Positions 9,069-21,318 are shown, counted from the first letter of the stretch. The stretch is DNA of 64,000 nt from Gremmenia infestans (GCA_032629725.1 JAFEVB010000010.1:620001-684000), one strand, 5' to 3'. A program made the numbers and translations. The notes: a model not told the origin generated them from the letters alone.

Positions 9069-11975
9069 ATGATGGCCCAAGGGGCTGTCGCGCCTGTCAC
9101 GATTCCAAATGGAGTTGTGCCACCTCTGACCGTAGAGGAGCTGCGCGAGTTGGCAGAGTATGAGAAGATCATACAGTTGCGCGATGCTGTTCTAGCAGGA
9201 ACTCACCCGCGAATTAAAATAGCATCTCATCTTGTTGGAAAACAAGCAACTGCGACTCGAAATTTCTCCTCGCCTACTACTTCGAACCCTCGCGCAAATA
9301 ATGTCGCACAACGATCTACCCCAAACTCCCATATCGAAGACGCGTCTTTTTATCGATCCCCCAATAATAACCGACCAGGTCTGGCTGCGCAGATTTCCAA
9401 ATCGGGAAAGTCTGAGATCAATCCAATTCTATTGGAGAAGTCTGATGATCTCATCAAAGCTGAGATGCAATTACAAAGGCAGAGGTTGGAGCGCAATTTG
9501 AGGGAACAGATTGAGAAACAGCGGATTGCAACGAAAGCTGCACTACAAACATCTGAATCTCTTCCTAATTTTGATATTTCTGAAGTTTTGTCAAAGGCCC
9601 AAGCTATTGTGCACCCTTCTACCCAAGCGGAGGTCCAACCTGCGATGGCTGATGATACTGCCGCAAGTGATTCTTTTGATGAGAACACTTTCTATTCAAG
9701 TCAACATGATTCTTCAGCCTGGTCAAACTCTTCACAAGGTCAGAAAGAGCCTGTTCAAGTTCACTCGGGTGGTTTTATATCTGCTGGAGAGCGTCCTGGC
9801 GAGTTAATCTCCACCCAAAGTCACATTGAAAACCGGCGAGAGGTCGTGGCTAGTGCTTCGCTATCCACAAATAATCAACCAGCAGCTCAAAAGCAACACT
9901 CACAGCACTTGACAGATGCAGCAGATATTCAAGGGCAACTTCCAGGACTGGGTAATTCTGTTTCGCATGCGGCTACCGGAGTAGCAACAAACCGTAACTC
10001 CACGGACTCGCCGCACCAACGAGGTGAAGTTGGTGCACATAGCGTCTCGATGGGGCCAAACGGTTTAAATCGTGATCATCAAGCCACTGTACAAAGAACT
10101 ACGGATGATCTCTTGAGACAAGCATTTGAAGATGACCGAGCTTCGCCTTTGATCCATACCCACAATCTATCTCCATTTGCCCCTCAGCCTGCTCGTGTTT
10201 CCCCATTGGCTACTGCAAGAGAACCTCCAGTCCTTCGAGAGAATATTCTTGCTGATGAAGCTGCACCCGCCCAAGTGGCGGCATTGCGAAATCGGCCCAC
10301 AGGAATCTCCAGTACAGATAGTTCTCCAAAGGGAGTCAAGGCCGCCGAAAGGAAGAAAGGAGGAAATAAGAAAAAGAAGCGCAAGGCCAAAGACAGCGTC
10401 GATACTGCGGATTCCCCATACATCAAGCCCGAGCCTCGATCACCGTCACCATTCCCCGTTGCTCCTTTACCCCGACCGCAGAAGAGACAGAGACAGTCTG
10501 GTCAGTATGCTGCTGAGCTTAATTATGACGAGCCTAGATACGATGTAGAAGAGGTTACACAAGCACGCATCTCAGAGCCGTATGCGGAAGTGCGCGACTC
10601 CCGAGCATATCAACGAGCTGACGAAGCCTATGAACCTGTGTTCCGCCGGCCTCCACTTCCTCCTCTTCGTCGGGTGGAAGATGATTCCTATCGACGTACT
10701 GCCAGCGATACTTATCCTCGACAGCCCCAATCTCCCACTGTATATTCTACGCCATCTCATGCTCACAACGAAGCTCGCACCGCCAGGGCAGCCTCGCATG
10801 CCATTGTGGATCGTAGAGTTGAGGAGCCCCCATACTACGGCCAACCTGCTGTCAGAACTGCTGTGCGACCAGATGCGGATCGTGAGCGATCTAGGTCTCC
10901 TATCTTGCGTGATCGCAGATCACCAGTAGCTATGGCCCCCCCTCGACAAGCAGTCCGCATTGTTCGCGATGAATTTGGCAACGAGTACTATGATCCTTCA
11001 CCTGTGCGCCAATCTGTGGCACCACCAGCCAGGTATCGTGAGGAAGTGGTATACGAGCGACCGCCAGTAAGAGTAGTATCTGCCCGACCAGAGGTCTATG
11101 AAGATGATGGAATTATCTATCGAAGGCCTTCTCCTACTCCAACAATTGCCAGGCGTGTTGTTACGCAACCGGAATATGCTATGGCACCCCCATCTGGGTA
11201 TCGATCTTACCGAGAGCGGGAATATTCCATTCGCCCATCTGGAGAAGACTATGTCCAGCGTCGTCCAGTCTACGAAGAGCCGGTCCGTGAATATGCACCT
11301 AGAGCACAGAGCGTCCGCCCAGACGCAGTACAATACGAGGTTCGCGACGAAGCTCCACGTGAATATGCTCCCATGGCTCCCGCTGTCCGCGACGAGGCTT
11401 CACAAGGTTATGCTAGAGCTGCGAGTATTCGACCTGACGCAGTGAGATATGAGGAGGTACCGCGGCAATATGCTGCTCCTCGAGTCCAGGCTCTACGTGA
11501 AGAGGTTGTACGCGACTATGCTCCCAGACCCATCAGCGTCCGTCCAGATCAGACGAGGTACGAAGTCCGCGAGGAATCTGAGTATGCTAGGGCTCCGGTG
11601 GTGCGCGAAGAATCGCTGCGGGATTACGCTAGAGTAGGAAGTGTACGACCAGATGCTGTCAGGTATGAAGCGCCAAGGGAATATGTTGGAAGGGTGCAAA
11701 GTGTTATGCCCGAGCCACCACCTCGAGAGTATGCTTCAAGCGTACGCCCGGAGGCCCGACGGGATATGATACCGCAGGCTCAACGTGAATTCAGTGTTCG
11801 GCCTGTTGATTCTCTGAATAGGCGGGAACAAGTGCCTGTTGGGAAGGGAGAGAGATACTACGAAGAGATGTCTGGACAGAGACCAGCTCCGATTGCTTTC
11901 ATTGAACGGCCTAGAGCTAGGGAATCATCTGTGCTTGTGTACGCGGATGATGTGCGGAGGGAGGTGTATAGATAG
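9069..11975 (+). CDS. 968-aa Pro/Arg/Tyr-rich repeat protein, function unknown
   Basis: Intron-free. The N-terminus (about residues 15-50) has a compact helical segment LTVEELRELAEYEKIIQLRD, likely the conserved part. It is followed by a coiled-coil-prone Gln/Arg stretch near 130-155 (KAEMQLQRQRLERNLREQIE). Residues 155-420 are low-complexity Ser/Gln/Asn. Near 425-440 there is a strong bipartite-like basic signal (ERKKGGNKKKKRKAK), then Pro/Arg/Tyr-rich sequence. Residues 738-900 hold degenerate repeats built on SVRPDAVRYE and REYAPR. The protein is probably nuclear and mostly disordered. The composition (RxY, RxP, SPx) resembles RNA-associated or scaffold proteins, but I recognise no catalytic domain and assign no function. 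Two adjacent ATGs open the frame. The long uninterrupted frame and absence of family motifs suggest a lineage-specific gene. Confidence 0.85.
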   Translation: MMAQGAVAPVTIPNGVVPPLTVEELRELAEYEKIIQLRDAVLAGTHPRIKIASHLVGKQATATRNFSSPTTSNPRANNVAQRSTPNSHIEDASFYRSPNNNRPGLAAQISKSGKSEINPILLEKSDDLIKAEMQLQRQRLERNLREQIEKQRIATKAALQTSESLPNFDISEVLSKAQAIVHPSTQAEVQPAMADDTAASDSFDENTFYSSQHDSSAWSNSSQGQKEPVQVHSGGFISAGERPGELISTQSHIENRREVVASASLSTNNQPAAQKQHSQHLTDAADIQGQLPGLGNSVSHAATGVATNRNSTDSPHQRGEVGAHSVSMGPNGLNRDHQATVQRTTDDLLRQAFEDDRASPLIHTHNLSPFAPQPARVSPLATAREPPVLRENILADEAAPAQVAALRNRPTGISSTDSSPKGVKAAERKKGGNKKKKRKAKDSVDTADSPYIKPEPRSPSPFPVAPLPRPQKRQRQSGQYAAELNYDEPRYDVEEVTQARISEPYAEVRDSRAYQRADEAYEPVFRRPPLPPLRRVEDDSYRRTASDTYPRQPQSPTVYSTPSHAHNEARTARAASHAIVDRRVEEPPYYGQPAVRTAVRPDADRERSRSPILRDRRSPVAMAPPRQAVRIVRDEFGNEYYDPSPVRQSVAPPARYREEVVYERPPVRVVSARPEVYEDDGIIYRRPSPTPTIARRVVTQPEYAMAPPSGYRSYREREYSIRPSGEDYVQRRPVYEEPVREYAPRAQSVRPDAVQYEVRDEAPREYAPMAPAVRDEASQGYARAASIRPDAVRYEEVPRQYAAPRVQALREEVVRDYAPRPISVRPDQTRYEVREESEYARAPVVREESLRDYARVGSVRPDAVRYEAPREYVGRVQSVMPEPPPREYASSVRPEARRDMIPQAQREFSVRPVDSLNRREQVPVGKGERYYEEMSGQRPAPIAFIERPRARESSVLVYADDVRREVYR
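11281..11755 (+). repeat. Degenerate tandem repeat inside the 968-aa gene
   Basis: Alternating units of about 17-19 codons. One type reads S(V/I)RPD(A/Q)xxYE and occurs four times. The other reads (R/P)xYAPRxxxVR. The nucleotide copies have drifted while the amino-acid pattern holds, suggesting selection on the protein repeat. Confidence 0.7.
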
Positions 11976-12734
11976 GGTGGGGATGTAAGATTATCACGGC
12001 TGGAAGTAAAAGCTGAGAGCTTCATCATCTGCTGATATGTGAGGAAAAGGGGATATGAGTTGCGACGACGTCGCCGTTGGGATTCCAATTCATCGTTTTC
12101 ATGAAGCATAGCATTGACGGCGTATTTGAATCTACTCAGCAGTAGCACAGCAAGCATTTTACCAGGAGCGAAAATAGGAGGACATTTACTGTACTGTACA
12201 AATATACTTCACCATGAGTGGCTTAATTTTGGAATAAGACACAAGGGCCTAATCCTGCACTCGTAGACGTGAAACAACCTAACCAAAATAAACTTCAAGT
12301 ATAAATTAAACGGCCTTGCCATCGATTTCCTGCCAAAAATGCTGCACGTCATCCAGTAGTATTTCGCCAGCACCGGTCCAGCAAGGTTCTTGAATTTCTA
12401 ACTCCGCATTCTGGATCCGACGAAAGAACTAGGTACTAGTCGGTCCTCCTTCTTAGCTAAAGCCCGCTGTGGGGAGGGGCTTCAATTGACTCGTCATGAA
12501 ATCAATCAACACCAACCACACAAAGAGATGATTATTTATGAATGAATTACTGTATAAACGAAGAACTCTAAATCAACATAGAGGGAACTAAGAAGTATGA
12601 ATCGACTAGTAATTAGTAGATCTTTGCTAGAAAAGAAATAGACAAAATGGGGGTCCTGGCCTGGCCCTGGCGATCAGATGCCGAGCCTGGGATGATGTGA
12701 TCTAATTTTCTGGAACGGGGAACCGGGAGATGTG

Positions 12735-12789
<55 letters not shown>

Positions 12790-13879
12790 CTGTGGCTCTG
12801 AATCTGATTTGGTTGGATGGACGGGCCATGTGTTGGAGACTCGAGGTGGGTAGGTGAAGGAGGCGTGGACTGGTATCTTGATTTTTTCGTAGGTAGAGGG
12901 TAAAGAGCAGGGTCTGTTTATGTAGGTTTATGGAGGTCTTGTTGGGTACTGTATCGGCAAGTTCCCAGACGGAGGGGTAGACTGAATAGAGCTGTTGGGG
13001 CTCGATAGACCAATGACGTTGCTTCAAATATGCATGCGATGCTTTCGACGTTTCCGGTCGTATGGGATGGGATGGGATGGGATGGGTAACTAGTTCTTGT
13101 TTTTGTTCTTGATCTTGTTCTTGTTCAAGAAACAAGAAGGGTTGGAACTCTAGAAACTGATACGGTACAATGTTGATGCTTCAATTCAAATTGGTAGACG
13201 GGGATATGGGGGCAAGGTACATTAGTTATAGCTATAGATCTATACCTACCAGTAAGCTACCCGTTTAGATTGGGCCCTTTACCTCCGTAGATTTCGTATT
13301 GGAATGCATGGCCCTCGTCATCGAATCAGCTTACATTTTCAACATTTCTTTTCCCTCTTCCCTGAGCGTACGACGACAACCTCGACTCAGCCATCTATCT
13401 CGGAAGTATCCGTGGAGCAAAGATCAGGCCTCGATCTACACTTCACCTTAGCTGTGGAACAGCCCACCGTACTGCTGTACCATCCCATCCAACAAAACAA
13501 CCTCGGAAACACCAAATCTCCTGACAACTTGATAGTCTCGTGAGACAAGACTTTTATTTACTTCTAATTCACATCAGTTCAATTCAACCCAGTCCAGTTT
13601 AATCCGTAAAATCCGTGCTGCGCGCGCCTGGCTTCTGTGCTGTGCCCCCTGGTCGATAGAAATTCCAATCGGACTGCGCTCCGAGAGGACAAGTTAGACT
13701 GCACATCGCTAAACCCAACACAGCCGCTTACTGTAGACCACCATCACGATCAAGCAGTAGTCTGGCTCTGGCTCTGGCCTCTTCTGCTCACCTCTCGCTC
13801 TCCTCTCCTCGTAGGCACGAGACACTTGTTCAACGTCTCAACCCCACCACGCCCTCCGCCAGCACAGGAATTCTTCATT
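11976..13879. other. Intergenic and long 5' leader region of the KH gene
   Basis: No gene supported. It contains the (GGCTCT)n repeat at 12734-12791, a GATGG run near 13066-13086, and T/G/C runs near 13094-13126. From about 13500 to 13879 the sequence is C/T-rich, as expected of the KH gene's 5' UTR. The frame there is open in line with the KH ORF but has no ATG. Confidence 0.5.
12734..12791. repeat. (GGCTCT)n hexanucleotide microsatellite
   Basis: About 9.7 near-perfect copies of GGCTCT. On the minus strand it creates an Ala-Arg dipeptide run inside an open frame at 13135-12674, which looks like a by-product of the repeat. Confidence 0.9.
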
Positions 13880-16800
13880 ATGAATAAATTAGCAAACATG
13901 CGGCATTGGTCAGATAGGATGGCTCCTGGCTTTGGCATGTCGAGGCCAAACCCCAACAATATGAGCATGCCAGCCATGACGCCGCAACACAAGCCCATCC
14001 ACGGCTCGCCCATCTCCCCAACGTCCGAACAAACGACCATCCACTACTCCTTCAACGTCCCCTTTGCCTCCGATCTTGCTGGGCCGAATACAGAAGATAT
14101 TCTGTACGCGACGACCGGTGCTGTTGAGCGATGGACGCACCCTGAAGACGCGCCAGACGACGTCCCGATATACGAGCTCCCTGTACACGCGCAAAACGTC
14201 ATCAATTTGAGAAGGCTTTGCAAAGATCTCTCGAGCGGGCCGCTGCCGATAGAAGCCCATGTCAAGTCCTCAGAACCGAAACGTGTCAAGGGCCAGGTTA
14301 CAAATGTTTGTCTTTCGGGAAGTCCGGACTTGGTACACAAAAGTAGAGAGGCGATTCTAAATGAGACGCCTTTGGCATTGGTAAGGCTAGCACCTTTAAT
14401 GCGTGGTTTTATGCTAATATCTACAACAGCGTCATGCTGTGGTTGATATTGACGGAGAATTGGTCATTGATACAGCTGCCACGGCTCTTAAGACCCACGT
14501 CATCGATCAACTTGATCGTATTGCAGGATTCTGTGGTGTTGATGTCTTCCTTCTTGGGCCTAAATTCGCCCTGCCCGAAGTATCGAATGCAAATGGCGAC
14601 CCGGGTCGGGATCCACGGTGGAGAATTGCTATCTACGGTGACATGGAAAGTGCCGAGCATGCCAAGACGAGAGCCTTGATTTTCATTGACAAATTGGTGA
14701 GTGCTGAAGGCATTAATATCGAATGTTTGTTAACATTCTCATAGCTGGGACGCGTTGTTGATGGCACGATTCTCGAACTCTCTCTCCACACTGTCGTATG
14801 CGGACGATCTCGAAAGAATATTAAGTTGATCGAGTCGGCAACTAACACCGCAATCTACTTCCCGCCCCCGTTTTCCCAGGTCTACAAATATTGTCCTGCT
14901 GGTGCTCAAAGACGTAATCCGGAAGAGATATTCATCACAGGTGATACGCCACAGAATATTGCGATGGCTAAGCAGAAGATACACGAGCTTATGTCGCGCA
15001 CACGTCTCTTTATGAAAGATACACCGATTTCTGCTGCTAAAATTGACAGCATTCTTCTTAACAGATTGGACAAAGTTCGCAAGATCATGGAAACAAATGG
15101 TACTTTCATCCAATTCCCAACTCTCGGTTCCCAACGGGGTTCTCTCAGAATCCAGGGTGTTGAGGGATTGCATGTTGAGAGGACCGTTCGAGACATCATG
15201 TCTTTGGTAAGTTACCCAAGATAAGAGATATCTGAACATGCTGCTAACACATTCTTCAGACTGGTCAGTTCTACGGCGCCCAGTGGACCATTTTGCAAGC
15301 TGAGACGGCTCGTCTCCCATCTCCGGCTGATGTCCGCACCATGCTTTCTGACATCTGTGCAAATTCGGATGCGGATGTATCTTTCGAAAAGCTCACATTT
15401 ACCATTACAGGCTCCGATGATGCTGTCAAGGCAGCGTTGATGGTCATTTCCGAAATCAGATTTGTTAGCAGGTCTCAGTATCAAATACGTGTCAAGATTG
15501 AGCTTGCAAATGAGCACAAGGAGTTCGTTAGCGGGAAAAAGAACGGCAAGATCAACAAGATAATGGGCCAGAGCAGCGTGCAGATCATCTTTGATGGCTT
15601 TAGCGAGTACAACTTCAACATTGATGTCTGCGCTGGAAGCTATGAGGCCATGAAATCCGGTCTAATGCTCGTTGAGCAAGAAATGCCAGCATCTATCTCG
15701 TTCCACGTGCCTGATCAGTACCACAAACGCATCATTGGCATTGGTGGCCAGCACATCCAGCGCATCATGAAGAAACACTCAGTCTTTGTCAAATTCTCCA
15801 ACGCTATGGATCGAGGCGGTGTTGGGCGAGAAGATGATGATATCAAGGTTGATAATGTCATCTGCCGTACACCTGCCCGAAATGCTCAGAATCTTGAGCT
15901 TGTTAAGTCAGAGATTCTGGATATGGTTGACCAAGTGGACTCGGAGTTTACTTCTCAGACCGTCAACGTCGAGAGATTGATACACAGGCAGCTGATTTCT
16001 CGACTCGACCAACTTGAAGAGCTTGAGAAGAAATGGAACTGCAAGATCAGCTTCCCTAGCACCGAGCAGGCTAGCGACGATGTCACGATCTCTGGCCCAG
16101 AGTGGCAAGTCCCATACTGCGTGGATGCATTCCTTGGCCTGGTTCCAGATCGCCATGAGCTGATTCTGGCGCGCTCGGATGAACTCATGAAATACCTAGA
16201 GTCTAATGAGTTCCGAAATGACTTATGCACAAAGCTCAAAAACCAATATGTCGTCGAAGTGCATGTCGGAACGGATGCAAACGAGCTTACTGAGGAGGGA
16301 GGACCCACTGTCACTCTAGAGTGGAACTTTACGCGCAACAACGCTGGCGGCGTCCGAGATGCTATTGACTTGTTGGCAGCGTCTCTCGCAGCCGCAGGGG
16401 TTGAAGCTACAATAGTCAAGGGGGCTATTGCGCGCCCTAAGTCAGATTCCTTCGAAGAGTCCTTGCCGTTTTTCGAGTCAAAGGTGTTGCAGCATTCGGC
16501 GCCTGTTTCAACCGATTCGCCAACCAAATCGTCATTTGGCGATGATGCTCGCGAGCGAAGCACCATCTTCGACAAACTTCGAAAGCCTGGCAGCATGACC
16601 TCAATATCTTCTTTCCTGGACCGCCGCAAGAATAGCTCCCATTCTTCTGCCAATTCTCTGTTCAAGACTGGGGCCTCCGGCAATGTTTCCAAGTCATCTT
16701 TAATTTCTATCGAATCGACCAGAAGCTTTAATGCGGACCGCAACCCATGGAACGACAGTGGTGTTAACTTGCCGGACGACGACACTACTCCATGGCCGAC

Positions 16801-16978
16801 CCGCCATTTTGGCAATGGCAGCGGGAGCAGCAATGAGCACAAGCCCTCCCAACTTCAGCATCCCGGCGATGTGACCCCGAGACACACCATGCGTGCCTCC
16901 ACCGACAGTGGACGACCTTCAACTTCTCATTCCACAAACTCAGGATATCCTGGCCCTATTGGGCCACCGCGTTCTTAA
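13880..16978 (+). CDS. Multi-KH-domain RNA-binding protein
   Basis: Exons 13880-14380, 14430-14696, 14745-15206 and 15260-16978 encode 982 aa; introns are 49, 48 and 53 bp, all phase 0. At least three KH-type modules are visible. A degenerate one has VCGRSRKNIKLIES (about 270-290). A second has FVSGKKNGKINKIMG (about 500). The clearest has RIIGIGGQHIQRIMKKHS with its GxxG loop at about 570-573. More weakly related segments flank them, giving a vigilin- or Bicaudal-C-like array. The last 200 residues are Ser/Asn/Pro-rich and disordered. Such proteins bind mRNA in the cytoplasm and affect its stability, localisation or translation. The fungal orthologue has no name I can give with confidence. 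The first in-frame ATG is 13880. A 295-codon antisense frame (16842-15955) is a codon-bias shadow. Confidence 0.88.
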
Positions 16979-18599
16979 ATGCTCTTATTGTTTCCTCGAT
17001 TTCCTATAGTCATGGATATATACCCTGGCGCGCAATACCCAAATACCAACTTGTGATTTTATCTGCGGTGTTTCTTCCTTCAGCTTTGTTACCCGGTTTT
17101 TTGTTTTCCATTTCCGGCGATTGCGACGACTCGCAATGGTCATTTCGGGTGCGTTTTTGTGTGAGAGAAAAGCTAAAAAGATGCGGCGTCGGAATGTTTT
17201 GCGAACATGATACAACTATAGAAACTGCGTCGTCAAAAGAGAGGAAAGGAAATACCAATTTGCTTTGGACTATTAAAGTCGCTGGCGCGGGTGGGAAATT
17301 AACTTGCCGCAATTGCTTTTCTGTTCACTTTGCTCTCTACTCTCTTTCGAATGGTATTGTAGTAGGGGGTTCGGGGTTGAGGGGAGATGGTGGTAGGGCT
17401 TTCGATGCTGCTTGGGGGATTTCGGTACGGTGGAAGGTTTGGGATGGATGATTTTGGACGACTCGGGATGGAGGGGAGGAAATGGGGAATGTTACGATAC
17501 CCAATGCAATACCTAAAAGTTTCTTTGACCAGGTGGTGCTGCAGCTCATAGGATGTGAACTTGCCAAATATTGACTGATGCTTGACTATGGTGGACATCA
17601 TATCCTTTCATTGCAGTGAGCTACAACTTGATGGGAGGCAGAAGAGAACACGTATGCACTGATGATTGCTTCTTGTTGATTTGATGGGGGCTGCTGAATG
17701 TTCTTCGAGGAAACTCTACCTCAAGCCTCGTAGTGCGAGACCCTCTTGCTCCTCTTGCTATTGCTAACGAGCCACGAACCCGGCAATAGATGGGAGTTAA
17801 AATTCACGTCCCAACAACCATCCTTTTTCAGCCCTTAGAAATCTTCGGTTCCAGCTCAAGCAAGTGCTGTTCATGTGTTCTTCACTAACTACCTTACTGC
17901 TTGAGACAGACTCTTACCTCGAAATTCTTGGTGTATCTTTGCATCTTCCATCCTCACAATGCGGAAGAAAGCTCGCCCTAACTATCTGCTTCCTGTCTTC
18001 TCTTCCTCTACACCTCCACCTCCAGCCTATTCTTGCAATAGGAGTGGTAACATGCGATTTTGGGTTGGGGAGGTAGGGGTTTGAGAAAGCGGCGTTCTTG
18101 ACGCATGTCTCTTTACAAGTTTTCTGTTTTTTTTTCTAAGGCAGGAAGAAGCTTTTAATTATCTAGCTTGGATGCCATTGTGTTCCTGGCCTTCGGGGCG
18201 CACGACGCGGAAATTACCTAGAAGGCGACGAAAGTAAGTCAAAAAAAAAGTTGCACAGTTTCCTGTCTGATAAATTGAAACTTGTGATACCTACCTCCCT
18301 TATTAGTACTCGTGGTTCCTGCAGGCAGTTTGGTAAGCGTCCGCTGCTGATGAACACCGAACACCGAACGCCTATTCCGAGATGTGGGTTTGGCGTTCAG
18401 TATCGCCATCTTATTCGCCACTCCTGACATGAAAACCGAGGCGGAACCGGCACTCGTGCTCTCCAACTCCGACGACTTCGAGACGTTAATCGCATTCGTC
18501 CGCATCCACCTCAACTCTTATCTGAAGGCAAGCTTTTCTTATGATTTTCTTCATTTGCGTGCCTTTTTGGTGTTGAGCTGATAACTTGAGTCGTGAACC
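16979..18599. other. Intergenic and leader of the Zn2Cys6 gene
   Basis: No independent gene supported. 16979-17600 carries only short frames, and 17600-18240 is gene-free. From about 18380 two overlapping upstream ORFs precede the regulator's start codon and are listed separately. Confidence 0.5.
18382..18581 (+). promoter_or_regulatory. Two overlapping upstream ORFs before the Zn2Cys6 gene
   Basis: uORF1 (18382-18432, 16 aa) ends in a TGA that overlaps the ATG of uORF2 (18429-18581, 50 aa, MKTEAEPALVL...) as ATGA. uORF2 ends 18 nt before the main ATG at 18600. The first 33 codons of uORF2 end mostly in C or G, as real coding sequence does here; the rest is T-rich. The change falls at AAG|GCAAGC, which matches the consensus of a GC-AG intron donor. 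So uORF2 could be a translated regulatory peptide or a first exon of something else. Whether it lies on the same mRNA is not known. Confidence 0.35.
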
Positions 18600-21318
18600 A
18601 TGGATTCCCGCAGCCGCGTTGGCAGTGCCAGTGCCAGTGTTCTCGCACGGAGGCGGAATGGAAAGCAGCAGGCCTGTGAGCCTTGTCGCAAGGCAAAGAT
18701 TGCTTGCGATCACTCCTTACCTACCTGTAACCGCTGCAGGCGTAGGAAGGTTACTGAAAAATGCGTTTATCACGCTGCGCCCATGACCAAGACCACTGGT
18801 AAGTCACCTTCTTGGGAAAATATTCCCTACTTTAGACGTCTTAGGAGCAGAGTCGACTACTCTTGAAACATTATCCCAACTCCCATAGAACATTATTTGA
18901 ACTCCTAGGTCTACCGTATTAGGCAATACTAACTCCGAGATCTTGATCAGGACAAGCAACTTATCCATCCGGAATTGAAAACGGAAAGAGCCACAGACAG
19001 CAGCCCTTGCCTACACCTTCCCCTCCTGCTGCTGTGTCTATTGCTTCGCCCAAGGTTAGCACTACGCTGCTAGCACAAACCCCTAAAGATTCTCGGTCCC
19101 CAGCGAGCAGCGGGCCCTTCATCAAATCAGGAGGCTTCTTCGGGCCCACCAACTTTTCTGCGGTCTTTCTCGAAAACCGTGATAATCTCGTATCCGGCAA
19201 TGAAGAGATGCAAATATCCAATGACTCTGAAGATCCTCTTCCTCCTTCAGAGAGTCTTCAGTCCCAAACCTTCCTCATGCTAGCCACCGGCAGTTCTGCG
19301 AATTGCAGTCCAAGGGTTGAACTTGGTGTCAAGGTGCTTAGATCATTGCCAGACAAAAGTACTTGCAACTTCTTGCTTGAATGGTATTCCGAGAAGTGCC
19401 ATTCATGCGTCGGCTACAACCATGTTATCATGAGTTGCGCAAAGAGCGTGTGGCAGACCTACGACCCATTTCTGACTGAACCTACGCCAAAAAACTTGCA
19501 ACACGTTTCCGCGATCCTGTGTGAAAACAGCAAAAAGATCCTCGAAGAACCTACCGGCTCCGAGAACCTTTACTCTAGATGGTTAGACTCATTCTGTGGA
19601 AGTAACATGAGATGGGAGACTGTTGGCTTTGTGTTCTGCGCTCTCACGCAGGCAACGCTTAGTCTGCAGGAACGGGATGCATTCTTCTGTACACAAACGG
19701 GGAATAGAAAGGATAGAAAAGCTTTTGCAGTCGAGATGAAAGACTGTGTGCAGGCTTGCATCACGTTGAGTAATTGGATGGATTTGATAAATCTGCCAAT
19801 GGTCTCTCTGCTTTCAAGGAACCTCGTTCTTCAGGTAAGCTTATTCTTCTAATACACTCCTGTTCTCCTCTATGGGAGCCGAGGAGCTAGGACCTGGTTC
19901 AGGAGCATGCATATGTGCTCCTGGAACAGTACCCAGACTCGTCATTCTCACAAAAAAAATTTTCTCATTATGCTAATGCGTTGATTAGACTGTTATTAGC
20001 GGCGATACAAGTAAATCCTTTGAGTATGCAGTATATTCAAACGCTGACCCTTCTTGCAGGTTTGATTGTATGGAGGCAACTAGGAGATCTGGTTAGCGCG
20101 TCAACTGCACTGGGGCTCCACAGACAGGTGACTACGGAACAGCCCATCACTTTCCTCACAGAGATGAAGAAGCGCGTCTTTACCACAATATTCAACTTGG
20201 ACAAATCAACCTCGGTTCTCACTGGACGGCCACCAGCTCTAAGTTATCGCTATACACGCTTCAAGTTTCCTTTAGATCTGAGTGATGAGGTAACAATGGC
20301 TGGCGGGGACGAGCTAATTGCTGCTATAAGCAAATTGGACAAAGATGGGTGGAATACTGATGGTGAAATATACACCAGTACGCTCAATCGCGTTCACGGC
20401 ATAGATTCCGTGATCCTGGACGAGACTCTCGAGTTATCCCTTGGAGATCCAGCAGACTGTACCGAGGAAAGAACAACGTCGGTGTCTTCACCCTTCCGCT
20501 TACTCTGTCTAACTTTTTCTAGGTATCTTATGCAAAAACTGCAAAATTCTTTCGATTCCTTGCCTAGTCACATACATTTCTCCTATGCCGAGCCGCCCAC
20601 TGGGAAACGTAGTGATGCCTTCTTCTGGAAAGTACTCTGTATACGACTTGCGTACCTAGATCACCGTCTGCTGCTCGAACGAATAGCCTACAAGCATGGC
20701 TGGTTAGATGGCCAGAGCATGGTTGACTGCGCCACTGAATTGCTCGAGTTGACAGTCTTAGTTTGGGTACAGCGAGACCGCTTTGTCGTGCACGAGCCCG
20801 ATTTTGATTGGATGCTTATGGTATGGGGTGTACCATCTTCCGGGGTACTTTGTGTGGAATTGCTGAAACAATTAAAAAACCCTGGTGCTCCTCATCCCAG
20901 ATTCAAGCGAAGTGAAATCTTCCAGAACCTCAGCTTGCTCATTGGGTTCCTCGACTGGGTGCGGCCTACTGCGGGAAATTATCAACTCTGTACTCGCATG
21001 AAGTTGATTATCAAGAGGATATTGGATCAAATTTTGGACCCGAGCCCGCCTTCCGCATCCGTCCAACAAGCGGACAACGTTGGGCTCGTAGAGCCTATGG
21101 GTGATTGGATGATGGGTCAGTCCTATGGCCCTGGTGATGTAATAGGGCCGTTCGACATGGCAGTTCCACCACCAGGAGCTTTTGATATCAACAGCTATGA
21201 GAACGGAGTCGATAATTTGGATTGGCTCAATAGCATTGATTGGTCAAGAGGGGGACCATGGATCGATTTTGGTGCTGCGCAGGACATGACGGGGATCAAA
21301 GGGAGTAGCGAATTTTGA
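18600..21318 (+). CDS. Zn2Cys6 fungal transcription factor
   Basis: Exons 18600-18798, 18951-19834 and 19891-21318 encode 836 aa; introns are 152 and 56 bp. The binuclear zinc cluster is at residues 26-55 with spacing C-x2-C-x6-C-x6-C-x2-C-x8-C, preceded by a basic LARRRNGKQQ. A Ser/Pro-rich linker follows. The middle homology region typical of the family runs from about 330 to 650, with YIQTLTLLAGLIVWRQLGD and ASTALGLHRQV. The C-terminus is acidic and Gly/Asp/Trp-rich, like an activation domain. It acts in the nucleus, binding CGG half-sites; the regulon is unknown. No obvious target cluster surrounds it. A GTAAAT...TTGCAG pair at about 20010-20059 looks like an intron but encodes conserved family residues, so it was kept as exon. 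Confidence 0.9.

Noticed and set aside
12674..13135. 153-codon minus frame with a long Ala-Arg run
   Set aside because: The run is the (GGCTCT)n microsatellite read in one frame; the rest is low complexity with no family features.
15955..16842. 295-codon antisense frame under the KH gene
   Set aside because: A codon-bias shadow of the well-supported + strand exon; no domain of its own.
20010..20059. GTAAAT...TTGCAG as an extra intron in the Zn2Cys6 gene
   Set aside because: The sequence encodes residues typical of the middle homology region and keeps the frame.
18600..21318. Secondary-metabolite cluster around the Zn2Cys6 factor and the GST
   Set aside because: No backbone synthase, transporter or tailoring enzymes are nearby; neighbours are housekeeping genes.
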